Assembly (NCBI GenBank): GCA_032622095.1
Contig: CP136066.1
Coordinates: forward strand, 173,229,164-173,293,163
Source of the DNA: Siphonodentalium dalli
Taxonomy: Eukaryota > Mollusca > Scaphopoda > Gadilida > Siphonodentaliidae
Direction: 5' to 3'
Length of the DNA stretch: 64,000 nt
The position numbers were made by a program, and so were the translations under genes. The notes beneath the pieces are model-generated. The model had not been told where the DNA came from. It saw nothing but the letters and a program-made list of their open reading frames with translations, and made no database searches. Shown here piece after piece: positions 25,941-38,208 of the stretch; the stretch's first letter is position 1, and the number at the start of each line of letters is the position of its first letter.

Positions 25941-27380
25941 CCATCGTACTCATAAGTGCAAATATAGTCATTATGGGGGGGGGGGCGTGGGGTCTCTGGA
26001 GGAATACGGAACCTAGAAAATCTGATTTATTTGAACATTCCTGGGGTGTAACACATTTGAGGCATCAAACCTTTCGTACGCGATTGTGCAAATAAAACCC
26101 AGCAGGCTCTCGGGTTAATAGCCAGTTATGTTGGAAGGGCCACGTTAGAAGGTTTATCAATCTAAACCTCCCCATTATATGAAAATGTCATAGTGTATAA
26201 TTGTATCTTTCTTCTGCTCATATTACCTGAAAATCCCTCAGAATTAATATAATACACCCTTACACCAGTTTTTTTATAATTGAATGTCATTATTCCATTT
26301 AGTATAAAGAAAGGGCTAAATAATTCATCTCACATGGAGATACTTCGAATTGCGTAATGTCCATGATATACCCGGATATACAGGGTATTATGCTTATCCG
26401 TGCATGCTTGACGAGTGTTTCTATCATATGGAAATTAAGGGAGGGGAAAATGACGCTTCGTTGGTGCAGGTAATATATGCGTACACAACAAAGAACAAAT
26501 CGAGTACATGAGACATTGCGATTTAATGACCGTTTCATGCATAACATTGAGATGTCGAGCTATCATGCAGGTGTTTTATGGGCTGAAACGTTGGAATCTC
26601 GATCATGAACCCCACGTAGCTATTAATTGTATGATGCTGCAATACTCGCTATATCTATATTTGCGAATGTTGGAAGAACCCGTTGTAAACTCGATGAAAA
26701 CTCGAACCTAACATGGGGTGCAAATAGAAATTACTGGAAGGGGTGAATTTAGAAACTATAGGTGAACACCCCTAACAGGGACCTCCAGCCACGTCCCTGC
26801 TAACTCGTGAGTTACACTGATTTAACACATCATAGCCTATACTATTAATGACATCAGAACATATATGAAACACAAACAAACATACATGCTTTCACTCTTG
26901 CGCATGCACCCACACCATAAAGATGATCCATGTGCCGGTCTGTCCGAATGATAATTGGGATATTTTCAAGCAGAAACGGTCAAAATGTGAAGCATATCAT
27001 TCGCATCTTTGACATCCCAGCTCTGGTTTGTCGACATTTCATCGCAGGATCGATCTGCGGCTTTGATACCCGAAGTTATGATGGGTACCCACACTTGGAC
27101 TTAGCTAGTATTTTTGCGAACCGCTCTGCAGGTTGGACAATTTATGGTTAATTAAACATATATTTTTCTATTGATACACACATTATCCGCCATCTACGAC
27201 TGATAATTATGGTTCAAACGAACCACCTAACGTCAGAATGTGTCTACTATTTATGATAAAAGCGGAAATGAGTCGGAATTTCTATTAAAGTTATCGGGTG
27301 AGAGCAAGCTGTTGTCGCTATCTCATTGAGGGGATATTCCGCTTTGCGAAGTTATGTTTTAATAGTGGATATCACCCCAT
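25941..27380. other. Unassigned intergenic DNA
   Basis: Contains a G-run near 25975-25985. The open frames of 67-82 codons have no recognisable domain. Nothing else was seen. Confidence 0.4.
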
Positions 27381-27868
27381 TTAAAGGTACTCAATCCGAA
27401 CAGATGGTCCCCATCTCAACAGATTCCAACAACAACAATCCGATCAAAGGGTCCTATATTACTATTTCTTTGGCTTTGGGGGTAAAACATATTTGATTCG
27501 AGTCGAGGAACCCATCAAACAAAGCTCAGAGTTATTAGATATTGATTTTTGAAATTTGTTATATTCTCGAGATGAGTACTAATAATTGCCTTCAACTGCC
27601 GTAATCTGCTCGGGATGTGTACACCAAAATCTATTCAAACAGACAAGGATGGATAACTCTAAAATCAAGTGGTAATAATAACGCAATTTTGACTGAGTTC
27701 TGGGCCAGAAAGTATTCCCGATAATGAAAAATAATAGATTTCTAAAATCGATATCTAACAAATCTGAGCTTTGATGGGTGACTTCCTCGACTCGAATCAA
27801 ATATTTTTGACCCCCGAAGCCATTGAAATAGTAATTGAGAGGAATTTTATCGGATTGAGTACCTTTAA
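27381..27868. mobile_element. Family I TTAA-bounded fold-back element
   Basis: TTAAAGGTACTCAATCCGAA to TCGGATTGAGTACCTTTAA, 488 bases. The arms carry ACATATTTGATTCGAGTCGA and the complement TCGACTCGAATCAAATATTT, so most of the element folds on itself. Confidence 0.86.
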
Positions 27869-28009
27869 GGACAAAGGGGTCGATACAATTTTCCTCCATT
27901 TACCATCACTCTGAAGTCTGAAGTTAGCGGACGTAATTTCGTTGTGGTTTTGCTGTTTAACCATTCGGCAAACCTCGTCAGATTCCGTCATCCTTGGCCC
28001 GCAGAGGTC

Positions 28010-28195
28010 ACAGGTCGAGGAGTTCAGAATGGCTGTTTAACGTCAAGAAAAATTATCAATGGAAGCATCCGGCATCCGATGTATGTGCCCGACGTCATCC
28101 GGCGTACGGTGGTCTGGCATCCGGAATACGCCATAACAGACCCCGCATCCGGCGTACGAAAAGGGGGGTCGTCACCCTCATATCTGTTTTTGTTT
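28010..28195. repeat. GCATCCGG motif cluster, second copy
   Basis: GCATCCGGCATCCGATG, CATCCGGCGTACG, GGCATCCGGAATACGCCATA and a G-run with GTCGTCACCCTC. Counterpart of 23516-23640. Confidence 0.55.
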
Positions 28196-28814
28196 GGCCT
28201 AGTGGATAGTTTTTATATAGCCCTTAATCACATGGGTCCCTAAGCACTTGAACAGTTACATTACTTCTCCAGTTGTTGAGGAATGCTGATTTTAATGCTT
28301 GATGCCATTTTACAGGTGATTTACTAGAGAGGCGAGACATGCATGGACAGGTATGGGTCATCAAATTCAGTTATGCTTTAGTATGGCCCATCATGCAAAA
28401 AAAAAGGATACCTACTTACTATGGGGTTCATCCAGTCATTGTTACTAGAGTTACAGCCCTTGTTGAACTTAGAGTTATTGTCCTTGTTGGAATTAGAAAG
28501 ATTTTCCATCTTTGCTTCACATTTAGCATTATTACTCAAGTAAAACAGTTGGATTTGAATATCTTTCGAATAGTGATAGGTTAATATGAGCGAATGGATA
28601 CAATGGGTTTATCCACCGATTTCCTCAGAGTGACGGACCTTCTTGGATTTAGAAAATTATAAAACTTTTCCATCCATTCAAATATATAGTATGCCCATTC
28701 TCTAAACTGAGCGTTGGGGGCATATGCACTGCTTGGTGTTGCAATTATTAAAAAATTTGTTATGTCATGTTATGTCATATAAACACATGATTGGCCTCCG
28801 ATCTCAATTTTTAT

Positions 28815-30140
28815 GTTTACCCATACCATAGTATGGTAAACATAATGTCGACGTCCGGATTGACCACTCGTCGTGTGTCCGTCCGTCTGTCTGTCTGTCT
28901 GTCCGTAGACACTTTACGCATGGTGCGATAACTCAAATATTTTCTATCCGATCAGAACTAAATTTTGTATGTGTGTTTCTCAGACCAAAATACAGATCGA
29001 GTTCGAATGTGGGTTTGATCAGAGTTTTTTTTACGGAGTTATGGCCCTTTTTCGACTTCGAATTCACGCATGCTATCATAACTCAAACAATTTTTATCTG
29101 ATCGGAAGTTCGGAACCAAATTTGGTATGCGAGTTTCAGAGCCCAAAATACAGATCGAGTTCGAATATGGGTTTGATCTGAGATTTTTTTACGGAGTTAT
29201 GGCCCTTTTTCGACTTATAATTCATGGATGCTACGATAACTAAAAAAAATATTATCTCATGAGAACCAAATTTGGTATGTGAATTTCTCTATCTAAAATA
29301 CAATTCGAGTTCGAATATGGGTTTGATCAGATTATTTTTAATGGAGTTATGGCCCTTTGATATAGAATTCATCCATGCTTCGATAGCTCAACCAGTTATC
29401 GTCTGATAGGAACCAAATTTGGTATGTGAGTTTCTCAACTCAAAATACAGATCAAGTTTGAATATGGGTTAGATCCTGTTTTTTATACCAGAGTTATGGC
29501 CCTTTTTAACTAAGGATTGAACAGATTCGATATTTTTATGCTTATCATGTAGAACCATAGCAGCTAACCCCTGTGATATCAGTTAGCACTGAGAGAGAGA
29601 ATAGATTAACTTGTATTATTGGAAATTAGAGTTATTTTTAGCCATCATATTGTCAGGGCACAGTGGAAGGTGTAATTGGACAGAGGACCATCTGTTGTTT
29701 ATTGTATTTCCATATAGCTATCTGGTTTAGGATATCAATGCAGTGTTCCAGTGACATACCTGTACCTAATTTTATTGAGTTAAAATTGTTAACCATTGTC
29801 ATCAATTTTATGCTTTTGTATATTTTTCATGTAATCATTCTCCTATTATATCCCTTTCACTTGTATGGATTTTTGTGGTTAAAATGAACCCTTAATTCTC
29901 AACATTCCTTATACTTAGCAGAAATACCTTTCATCTGATATATCTCATTTTATTGAGATGTATGTAAATTTTGTATGTGAATTTCTCAGCCCAAAATACA
30001 GATAGATTTCGAATTTGGGTTTGATCCATTTTTTTATATTTTAAACAGAGTTATGGCTTATGGATTTTCGTGTCCGAACTGAAAATAGCTGATCACTATC
30101 GCCAAGGTATGGGTTAAACATTTGCCGATCGTGATCGGCC
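28815..30140. repeat. About 165-base tandem repeat (GAGTTATGGCCC family H)
   Basis: The left edge is GTTTACCCATACCATAGTAT and the right edge GCCAAGGTATGGGTTAAACA, an inverted pair. A GTCCGTCTGTCTGTCTGTCT head is followed by four units with AACCAAATTTGGTATGTGAG, TACAGATCGAGTTCGAATAT and GGAGTTATGGCCCTTTTTCG, then an unrelated stretch and one more diverged unit near 29970-30060. Confidence 0.8.
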
Positions 30141-30372
30141 TCTCGTTAAATATAACCAATGGTGAAGCTGTGTTTATAATTGTTGTGGGCTTTTGAAAGA
30201 GACTGGATTCCACCTGGCTAGAAGCTGGGACATGTAACCAATGAAATTGCTCATAGCAACTGACATGACCAATGATTAGATGGGAATCCCATTAATAAAT
30301 AAATTGGATCTGAGTGGAGATTCTTTTATCTATTTCTATGTTATTTTTTGCAGATTCAAAATCTGTGAGTTA

Positions 30373-31337
30373 GGCCAAAAAAAAAAAGGGTTTTGATTCT
30401 CGGGCATAGCCGCTTCTGGAAAAAAGGCCCGCGTTGAACCATTTTATTACGATTTTCAATTTGACCGAAGCTGTCAAATGATAACACGAAAATAGGAAAC
30501 TAGAAAACAGAAATTAGTTATGTTTCAAACATCGAATATGATAGACATACAATGGTGTATGTGTTGGTATTCAAAAACAGACACTAGGCAACGATAACTA
30601 CCAGGTATATTGTCACCACAAGTTGCCCAAACCCCAAGTTTATTAAGTCAAATGTGTTCAAATATTTCGGCATTTTATCAATTCGAAAAGGTAGATAACC
30701 CACTTTTCGTGTGGTAAAAAATTCTGAGATTTCCAATTTCGGGAACGCAAACCGGAAAGAAATATGGTGCGTATTGGCGATGTGTATGCTGGTTTAATAT
30801 AATAGTATTTGAAGTTTTTATGGCTAGCATGTATTGAGGTACAAATACTTATTCAGATACGGCAAAAACAATATATATACATTGAACAGTGGATACATGT
30901 AGTTACTATAGTATAGATGGATAAATTAAAGTATATAGATAGATATAAATATATATATACTATAAAAGGTACATACATATATCAAATATATCAACAACAG
31001 TAAATTGAATATACATTGTATACATATATATCATTCTGGTAAATCCCTATATGATGTACGGATAGTACAATGTCATATATTTATGTCATTCTTTATTTCA
31101 GATTTGATGTACGGGTAGTACAATGTGATAATTGGTCATTCTTTATAGTGGAATACATTAGTTTATATCAAAACAATGTTCTCCTTACATTTTCTTAACC
31201 TGGGAAGGTATAATAACCCATGCTAACTATGGGCATTATCCCCATAACAAAAATAAAAAATAAAAATAAAACCCTCGCTCCCTCATAGATTCTCAAAAAA
31301 AATTGCCTGAGAATTAAAACCCTTTTTTTTTTTGGCC
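30373..31337. mobile_element. Family K element
   Basis: Inverted ends GGCCAAAAAAAAAAAGGGTT, GATTCTCGGGCA and TGCCTGAGAATTAAAACCCT with a T-run and GGCC, with a possible TTA duplication outside. It shares interior blocks with 21838-23515 but is shorter. No transposase. Confidence 0.75.
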
Positions 31338-32142
31338 TTATATTATAGTATTATTCCAGAGTTATATTATAGTATTATTAGGATATGTCTAACATTGTAT
31401 TAGTGCCTAATTTAAAATAATAGATTTGATGTGTAAAATATCTGTCTCTATTTTCAAATATTGTATATCTGTTGATTCAAAATTGATGGCCATGGTCCTG
31501 ATTCAGTATATTACCAATATTTAGTGTCTTTACTTAATATGGGACTTAATATAAAATGGGATAACTTGTTATAAATTATATTTGAAGAATGCCTTAAATG
31601 AATTTGAAATATAATTCCATCATAACATGCACAATAAAATACTGTGTATGATGTTTGTTGCATAAATGAATTGAATTCCATGACCTTAGTATTATAAATA
31701 CACTAAATACTAGGGCCCTTATTGGCTTCTTATATTGTGTAAGCTACTGCCAAAAAACATTATAGAATGTAAAGTTGTTAAATGCTACTATATGAATGGA
31801 ATTATTTTCAAATTATAGGCCAGTGTGTTTATGAGAAGTGAATCTTATTAGTTATATCACAATTGTACTGGACTGTCAAGTCAAGTGAATCTTTGAAGTG
31901 ATATATTGTATAATTTGTTATAATTTTATTTGAAAAATACTGTGAAATAATCTCAAACATATCTCCATCATGGTACAATGTTACCTATATCAGGATTAGT
32001 TATATCACAACTATATTGGTCTGTCAAATTAATTTATGAATTGTTTTCAATGTTCTACACTGAAGTGAGATGAACGCTCTTTATTTTTACCATATTAGGA
32101 AGAAGCTACATGAAAGATACTGAAACTGATAACAATATTTGT
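31338..32142. other. Unassigned AT-rich DNA
   Basis: Very AT-rich, with partly repeated phrases (TAGTTATATCACAAYTRTAY near 31850 and 32008; AATAATTTGTTATAA), suggesting an old duplication. No gene was recognised. Confidence 0.4.
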
Positions 32143-32672
32143 TTAAGGACCACTTAATTTTCGAGTCACCGATTATTTTTTATGGTGCATCGATATATGG
32201 TTTTAATAAAAATCTATGCCATAAAATATGATTAATATACATGTACTAGAATTCATCACCATTTGAAACCTCTGTGTCTCAGAAGATGCCATATAGAAAT
32301 AGAAAACAGCTGACTTCAAAGAAAGATTTCCCCCGTTATGGCTCCCAGAATGCAACATAATTCAAACTGCAAATGTATATTCAAGGGAAGGGGAATGACT
32401 CTATATCTAATGATATAGAGTTATTCCCCTTCCATTGAAAATAATGAAAATTTAGCACAGAACACAAGTCGGTATTTCAACAAAAACACCACTTTCACAG
32501 TTTTTTTGCTCCAAATAAGTTGATAATACAATGTTTTGGAGCTTCCTCTTTCAAATGGTACATAATATGGCATATATTTTATATAATGTGATCTGGGGGT
32601 TCATGGTATATAATATGGCATATATTTTATATAATGTGATCTGGGGGTTCGAAAATTAAGTGGGCCTTTTAA
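32143..32672. mobile_element. Family J element
   Basis: TTAAGGACCACTTAATTTTC to GAAAATTAAGTGGGCCTTTT then AA. The inner hairpin is GGGGAATGACTC / GAGTTATTCCCC. The segment ATAATATGGCATATATTTTA to GATCTGGGGGTTC is directly duplicated near the right end. Same family as 13747-14230. Confidence 0.8.
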
Positions 32673-32928
32673 CCAATTTTGACCAGAGCAATTGCTATGT
32701 TTAATTCCAGTGTCGGTGAATACAACTAATTTTAGAGAGTTTTCCTTCCTGGATATCAGTTAAAACAACATTTTTCTTTTATAGAATCTGTATTAAACAC
32801 AAATAATAGCTACTTTTCTCGGATAAAATATGCCAGAACATGAAAACTAACATAAAAATAGGTTAGAACCTACTATAAATATGAAATTGGGTGATTTTTA
32901 TCAAAATAAAATTCTGAGTTAAAGGGGG

Positions 32929-33680
32929 ACTGTACACTAAATCCGGCCATTTATGGAGCCACCTCCTATATGTTATACTCAACATAATATATGCAACAAA
33001 TGAATGAATTCGAGGCAGGGATGAGTGCAAAATACACTCATGTTCTCTATGAACAATGTAAACAACATTGAACATGGTAATTATAATGAAAATGAGTTAA
33101 CCCTTTACCCAACAAACCGGCCAAAACCGGCCAAATAAAGCTTCAACAGCCTAAAATATCTTCGGTCTGTCTCAATAGAACCATACAAATATGGATATCA
33201 TTGGAACCGGCTCCTTGACCACATTGTGATAGTTACAGTTAGCCCTGTGCCAATGCATTCTCTTATATATGCGAGTCGACCATAGGTCGCCTCGCATATA
33301 TAAGAGAATGCATTGGCCTAAAAAAAATCTGTTTTTAACACTTTTTACCATTTTTTCTTACATTCTTTAACAATTTTATTATTTTTAATGTGTTAAGCCA
33401 ATGCATTCTCTTATATATGCGAGGCGACCTATGGTCGACTCGCATATATAAGAGAATGCATTGGCACAGGGCCCTTCTGTTGGGTAAAGGGTTAATGACT
33501 CAAGTTATTAAACTTATTTTCAGTATAATTACCATGTTGTTTTACATCGTTCACATACCACATGAGTGTATTTTACACTCATCTCTGGCTCAAATTCATT
33601 CATTTGTTGCATATATTCTGTTGAGGATAAAAGAGGATGGTCCCATAAATGGCCTGATTTGGTGTAGAGTCCCCCTTTAA
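32929..33680. mobile_element. TTAAAGGGGGACTGTAC fold-back element, host of a nested insertion
   Basis: Ends TTAAAGGGGGACTGTACAC and GTGTAGAGTCCCCCTTTAA. Arms of about 165 bases include CCATTTATGG, GTGCAAAATACACTCATG and their complements. The loop is occupied by the family B1 element at 33097-33495. Confidence 0.85.
33097..33495. mobile_element. Family B1 TTAA-bounded element, nested
   Basis: TTAACCCTTTACCCAACAAA to TGTTGGGTAAAGGGTTAA, with two palindromes as at 20277. It is inserted in the loop of the 32929-33680 element. Confidence 0.88.
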
Positions 33681-34190
33681 ATATTGTGACCCAACTAATC
33701 TTTGAAAGTAGGTAAAATAAAGAGATTGAAAAATAGCCACAGGTATATAAAAAAGTTCATGTTCAAACTAGACATATTGTATGAAATGTAATGCCAGGAT
33801 CTGTTACACATGTACATGCACATGTGACTTCTAATGTGTATTGCTATAGCAATGGATCTAGTGATGTCATGTGTGTTGCTATGGTAGTGCTTTAGCTGGT
33901 GGAAAAGGTACCTGATTTTGTGGTGCCAACAATGTATGTTATTGGGGGAGGGGGTGCATAAGACGATGGTCACATAGTTTGACAATCTATGTACACATCA
34001 GCCCTCGATACGGTTAAGTTTATTCAATTAATATAATACATGTACATTTCTGCTTGGGCTGATCACATTTTTTTATAAGCTGCTTAGCATTTCTGGCTTA
34101 CTAAAAAGGTGGGCATTCACACATAAGTCAGAAAGACGTCACAGAAACATGACCTACACGATTATTGTTATCTTAGCCCTTTCTATAAAT

Positions 34191-34452
34191 TTAACCCTTA
34201 AATGACGGGAGCTGCGTTGGTTCAGCATTAACGACTCTGTGCCAGTGCATTCTCTTATATATGCGAGTCTTCTATAGGGAGCCTCGTCTATACAAGAGAA
34301 TGCACTGGCTTACAACGTCAAGGTAAATATTGTTAGGCCAATGTATTCTCTTATATATGCAAGGTTCCCTATGGGAGACTTGCATATATGAGAGAATGCA
34401 TTGGCACAGGGTTTTCACAAAATTTCAGGAACCTCTAGTCATGGAAGGGTTA
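34191..34452. mobile_element. Family B2 TTAA-bounded element
   Basis: TTAACCCTTAAATGACGGGA to CTCTAGTCATGGAAGGGTTA. Two ATGCATTCTCTTATATATG palindromes joined by CAACGTCAAGGTAAATATTG. Confidence 0.8.
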
Positions 34453-34588
34453 GATACTCATCGACGAGTAGTTCCCTTTGGAATGTTCAGAAAATAATTT
34501 CAACAAACAAAAATAGGTACTTTGTTGAACTTATTATCTAAACATTTCCCACCAATGAATAGGAATCCTTCTGCACTAGTATTATCTA

Positions 34589-34842
34589 CAAGCCTTGAAA
34601 TAGGGTGTCTGTCATTTGCAGAATGAAGTCCCCAGAGGGTGAACTTAGTGATGCTAACCCGCATAGCGGGCTAGCATCACCAAATTCACCCTCTGGGAAC
34701 CTCGTTCTGCTGAGGTGTAAGCAGAATGAGGTCCCCAGAGGGTGAATTTGGTGATGCTAGCCCGCTATGCGGGGTAGCATCACTAAATTCACCCTCTGGG
34801 GACCTCATTCTGCAAATGACAGACACACTATTTCAAGGCTTG
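34589..34842. mobile_element. Family D 254-bp double hairpin
   Basis: CAAGCCTTGAAATAGGGTGT to ACTATTTCAAGGCTTG, with two palindromes centred on CCCGCATAGCGGGC and CCCGCTATGCGGGG. Exactly 254 bases. Confidence 0.9.
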
Positions 34843-35279
34843 AATATCTTTAACTGAAGGATTATGTATGTGTAGTCATGATGATTATGTGAGTCAGGTG
34901 ACATCCAATAGTTATAAGTCACATGTACGTGTAACTGTATCTGGCTAATTTGTGATGACATCCTAATTTTTAGGAATTGATTGTGATATAAGGTTACTAG
35001 TCAGAATAATTATTATATTTTTACTTTTTCCCCCCCCAAGTCTTGATTGCTATTAAATACTATATACATCTGAATCAAATTGCATCAGTTCTTATGGTTA
35101 CCACTTTACATGACGTTTCTTTGTGTACGAAAGGCACACATACTGTAAGATGCACAACTGTTTTCAGACATGATTTTACTATTACTATTTGCATTATCAG
35201 AAATGCCTCAGTTACGAATGGCATTATCAGATTGTGTTGTCCTTTGTGATGATGATACCCACATACTACAGGTTTTGTC

Positions 35280-35900
35280 CATTAATTTTTACCAGAGTTA
35301 CCAGGGGGGAGTTGGAAAAAATTTGCAGGCACGTATGCTGATTTTTGACTTTCGACCCTTGTTGGGACCCACCCACCCCCGCGTCCAAAATTGTTTCCGT
35401 TTTCAGCAATTTTTTCCTGCCATTTTTGGACACCCACCCCCCTTTTAACACTAAAACAGAGATTTGCGGGGGGAAATTCACTGTAAACAGCTGTATATGA
35501 ATTTCTGTGCATACTATTAGTCATGGATGTTAACATTGACATGTAAATAGGAACAAGTCATTTTGGGGTCAATCGGTCAAAAAAAATATGGCTGCCAGCA
35601 GCCATCTTGGATTTCAAAATTCAATCTATTAGCATGGGCTACAGGCTATACTGTTTGTCTGATCATCATGAAATTTGTCATTTATGTTAATATTGACATA
35701 CAGATGTGTTTTAAGCAAAACTCATTGCCAAAACAGTCAAAAACACTTGCAGGAAAAATATTTTTGAGTTGCGGAAAAAATTGTTTGTTGGTCCTATCGA
35801 CTTCCCACCCACCCCGGCATACGTGCCCCTGGAGTTACGGCCCTTGTTTGAGTTTGTGAATTTTGTGTCCGTCCGAACATATCACCTTGTAACACGGGTT
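35280..35900. repeat. Fragment of the 160-base ACAGGTCGTAC family and related units
   Basis: GTTAACATTGACATGTAAAT, GGGTCAATCGGTC, GGCTGCCAGCAGCCATCTTG and GGGCTACAGGCTATACTGTT match the arrays at 54.2 and 60.75 kb. The flanks hold GAGTTACGGCCCTTGTTTGA. Open frames here are repeat-derived. Confidence 0.65.
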
Positions 35901-36412
35901 AATTGGATTTGGTTGTACTTTGGTGTATTGATAGCCAGTTGAAGTGGATAGGATACCCACTTTTTTGGTTTAGAAAATAAAAAAAATTCTCCATCCATAC
36001 AAATATTTAGTATTGGCCACTCTCAAAACTGAGAGTTGGGGGCTTATATTGCTTGGCGTTGCACGTATTATATATGACATAATTCTCGCTTCGTGCCAAC
36101 CACGAAGTTAGCAGGTAGATAAATGGTTAGACAATTCTGGTATCGTGCCAAATTCTGGCCTTGCACCCGATTGTGACATCAGCAGGGGTGCGATAGTTCG
36201 AAGACTATATCCCGGGAAAAGTTAACTCGCCTTGTAATGGTCAAAACTGCTCCCGGGCATGTGATGGCACCTCATCCAATCAAGGTACATGATAATATAA
36301 TCTATTATTATCCATCCTTAACTAAAAAAAATTTAGCAGGACTCTGTGACGTCACGAAGTAACTCTATTTGCCAAATGAATCGGTGAAATTGTGATGCGG
36401 CCAGGTTGTGGT

Positions 36413-36466
36413 GAAAAGTCATATTGGACTTGACACTGCTTGTCTCGTCCAATATGACTTCTCACT
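36413..36466. repeat. Hairpin with AAGTCATATTGGAC arms
   Basis: GTGAAAAGTCATATTGGAC and GTCCAATATGACTTCTCAC are near-perfect inverted arms around a short loop. Confidence 0.75.
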
Positions 36467-37186
36467 ACAATCTGGACTCGTACAAGAAAAACACATACTG
36501 TACACAAAATTGTATAATAACTTTATAAGACGACTTTCCTGAGATTAGGGTGATGATACTTGGTGGGTTAGGCATGATAAAAATAAAAATTTAAGTTTTC
36601 CTGCCTAATAATTTATTTTCCATCTGTTAGCGGAAACAATCGTCTTTTTCTTTTTGCCTTATAGCTTTATATTAAACCATAGATACTTATATGCATGACA
36701 GACCGGTTTGTTTCTATTTTACAAATTTATATTTTGCCTTAAGATAATTCCATTGTTAGATATTACATTGATTTTATGATTGTAGGTATACATGTTTATT
36801 ATATGCTCAACAGTGATTTAGCGAAAATATCGCGGGTTAAATAAATTTTGATTTCTCCCAGAAGAGGATATAGAATTTTTTCACTATCACACAAAATCAC
36901 TCTTGCAACAATTTTAACTTGCATGTAATAATGTGATACCAGAATATTTCAAAATCCTCGTGAATCAGTACATTTATCCTTTACTGTTCTGTTGAAACTA
37001 TACACAATTATGGTGGAAAATAAATGGAAGAATAATGGAACTATATTCTGCGGATGATGAAGTGAACAGGCAGCAATCAGCTGTTGGCTTTGATACATCG
37101 ATTGAAGGCGTTTATGAGAATATTGTGATTTAACAATTATCGTCATAAATGACTAATTTCTTTGGAAATACATATACTAAAAAGAA

Positions 37187-37331
37187 TATCTAGTGTTTTT
37201 GAGTGGATACCAAAAATTATGTCAATCGTGAATGAGACAAATGTTTATTTTCACTTTTGGCTTGCGAAAATAAACATTTTTCTTGCTCACTCATGAGACA
37301 ATTTTCTGTATCCACTCAAATACACTAGATA
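37187..37331. repeat. Fold-back hairpin with TATCTAGTG arms
   Basis: TATCTAGTGTTTTTGAGTGG then ATAC pairs with GTATCCACTCAAATACACTA then GATA. The inner arms AAATGTTTATTTTC / GAAAATAAACATTT also pair. Confidence 0.8.
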
Positions 37332-37583
37332 CCCTCCATTTATTATTTCAAACAATTGCATTGTTCAGCTATTTTTGATGTTTGTCGGTCTGTATTTAAA
37401 CTCGGTTAAATACTTTGTTTGACAGTATAAGTGATTTTTATGTGTATAGGTTTATATTAGACCATTTGATTAGGAATTATCTCATATTGAGAAATTATAT
37501 TCAAGGATAGCATGTTATATTTCATTCACCTACAGGTTGGTGCTGGATCAACATTTTCTCTTGCCCAAATATTTGCCCAAGAC

Positions 37584-37837
37584 CAAGCCTTGAAATAGTG
37601 TGTCTGTCATTTGCAGAATGAGGTCCCCAGAGGGTGAATTTAGTGATGCTACCCCACATAGCGGGCTAGCATCACCAAATTCACCCTCTGGTGACATCAT
37701 TCTGCTTACACCTCGGCAGAATGAGGTTCCCAGAGGGTGAATTTGGTGATGCTAGCCCGCTATGCGGGGTAGCATCACTAAATTCACCCTCTGGGGACCT
37801 CATTCTGCAAATGACAGACACACTATTTCAAGGCTTG
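37584..37837. mobile_element. Family D 254-bp double hairpin
   Basis: CAAGCCTTGAAATAGTGTGT to ACTATTTCAAGGCTTG, with two palindromes; 254 bases. Confidence 0.9.
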
Positions 37838-38000
37838 CAAATTCCAAAATGACTTGCCAAATTTAATTCAGTCTAATTTGCAAATTATTTAAGGCATTAC
37901 TATATCAAAGTAGCAATGTTACACATTACAAGTCTCTGTCATCAAAACCGTACATATTATTTCAACTGTTTTGGGAATGGATACAAGGTAAGGCCTTATG

Positions 38001-38208
38001 AAGAAATTATTGGTAATTTTTCAGGATTTAGTCGGAAATGTGGCTTGTTGCCATTCATCAGAAAGCTCTCAATGGTGCCATTCATCGGAAAGCTCTCACT
38101 GAGAGCTTTCTGATGAATGGCAACAAATCATATTTCTGACTAAAATGCTGAAAAATTACCCAAAATTCTGCTGTGGTTAAGGAGTCGATTATTTAGGGCA
38201 TTATTGTA
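38001..38208. mobile_element. Family E hairpin, diverged copy
   Basis: GAAATTATTGGTAATTTTTC, a duplicated GCCATTCATCRGAAAGCTCT block and the right arm ending GATTATTTAGGGCATTATTG then TA. The left end is degenerate. Confidence 0.7.

Noticed and set aside
27579-27899. 106-codon minus-strand frame matching a plus-strand frame at 59213-59494
   Set aside because: Both are read-throughs of family I fold-back elements.
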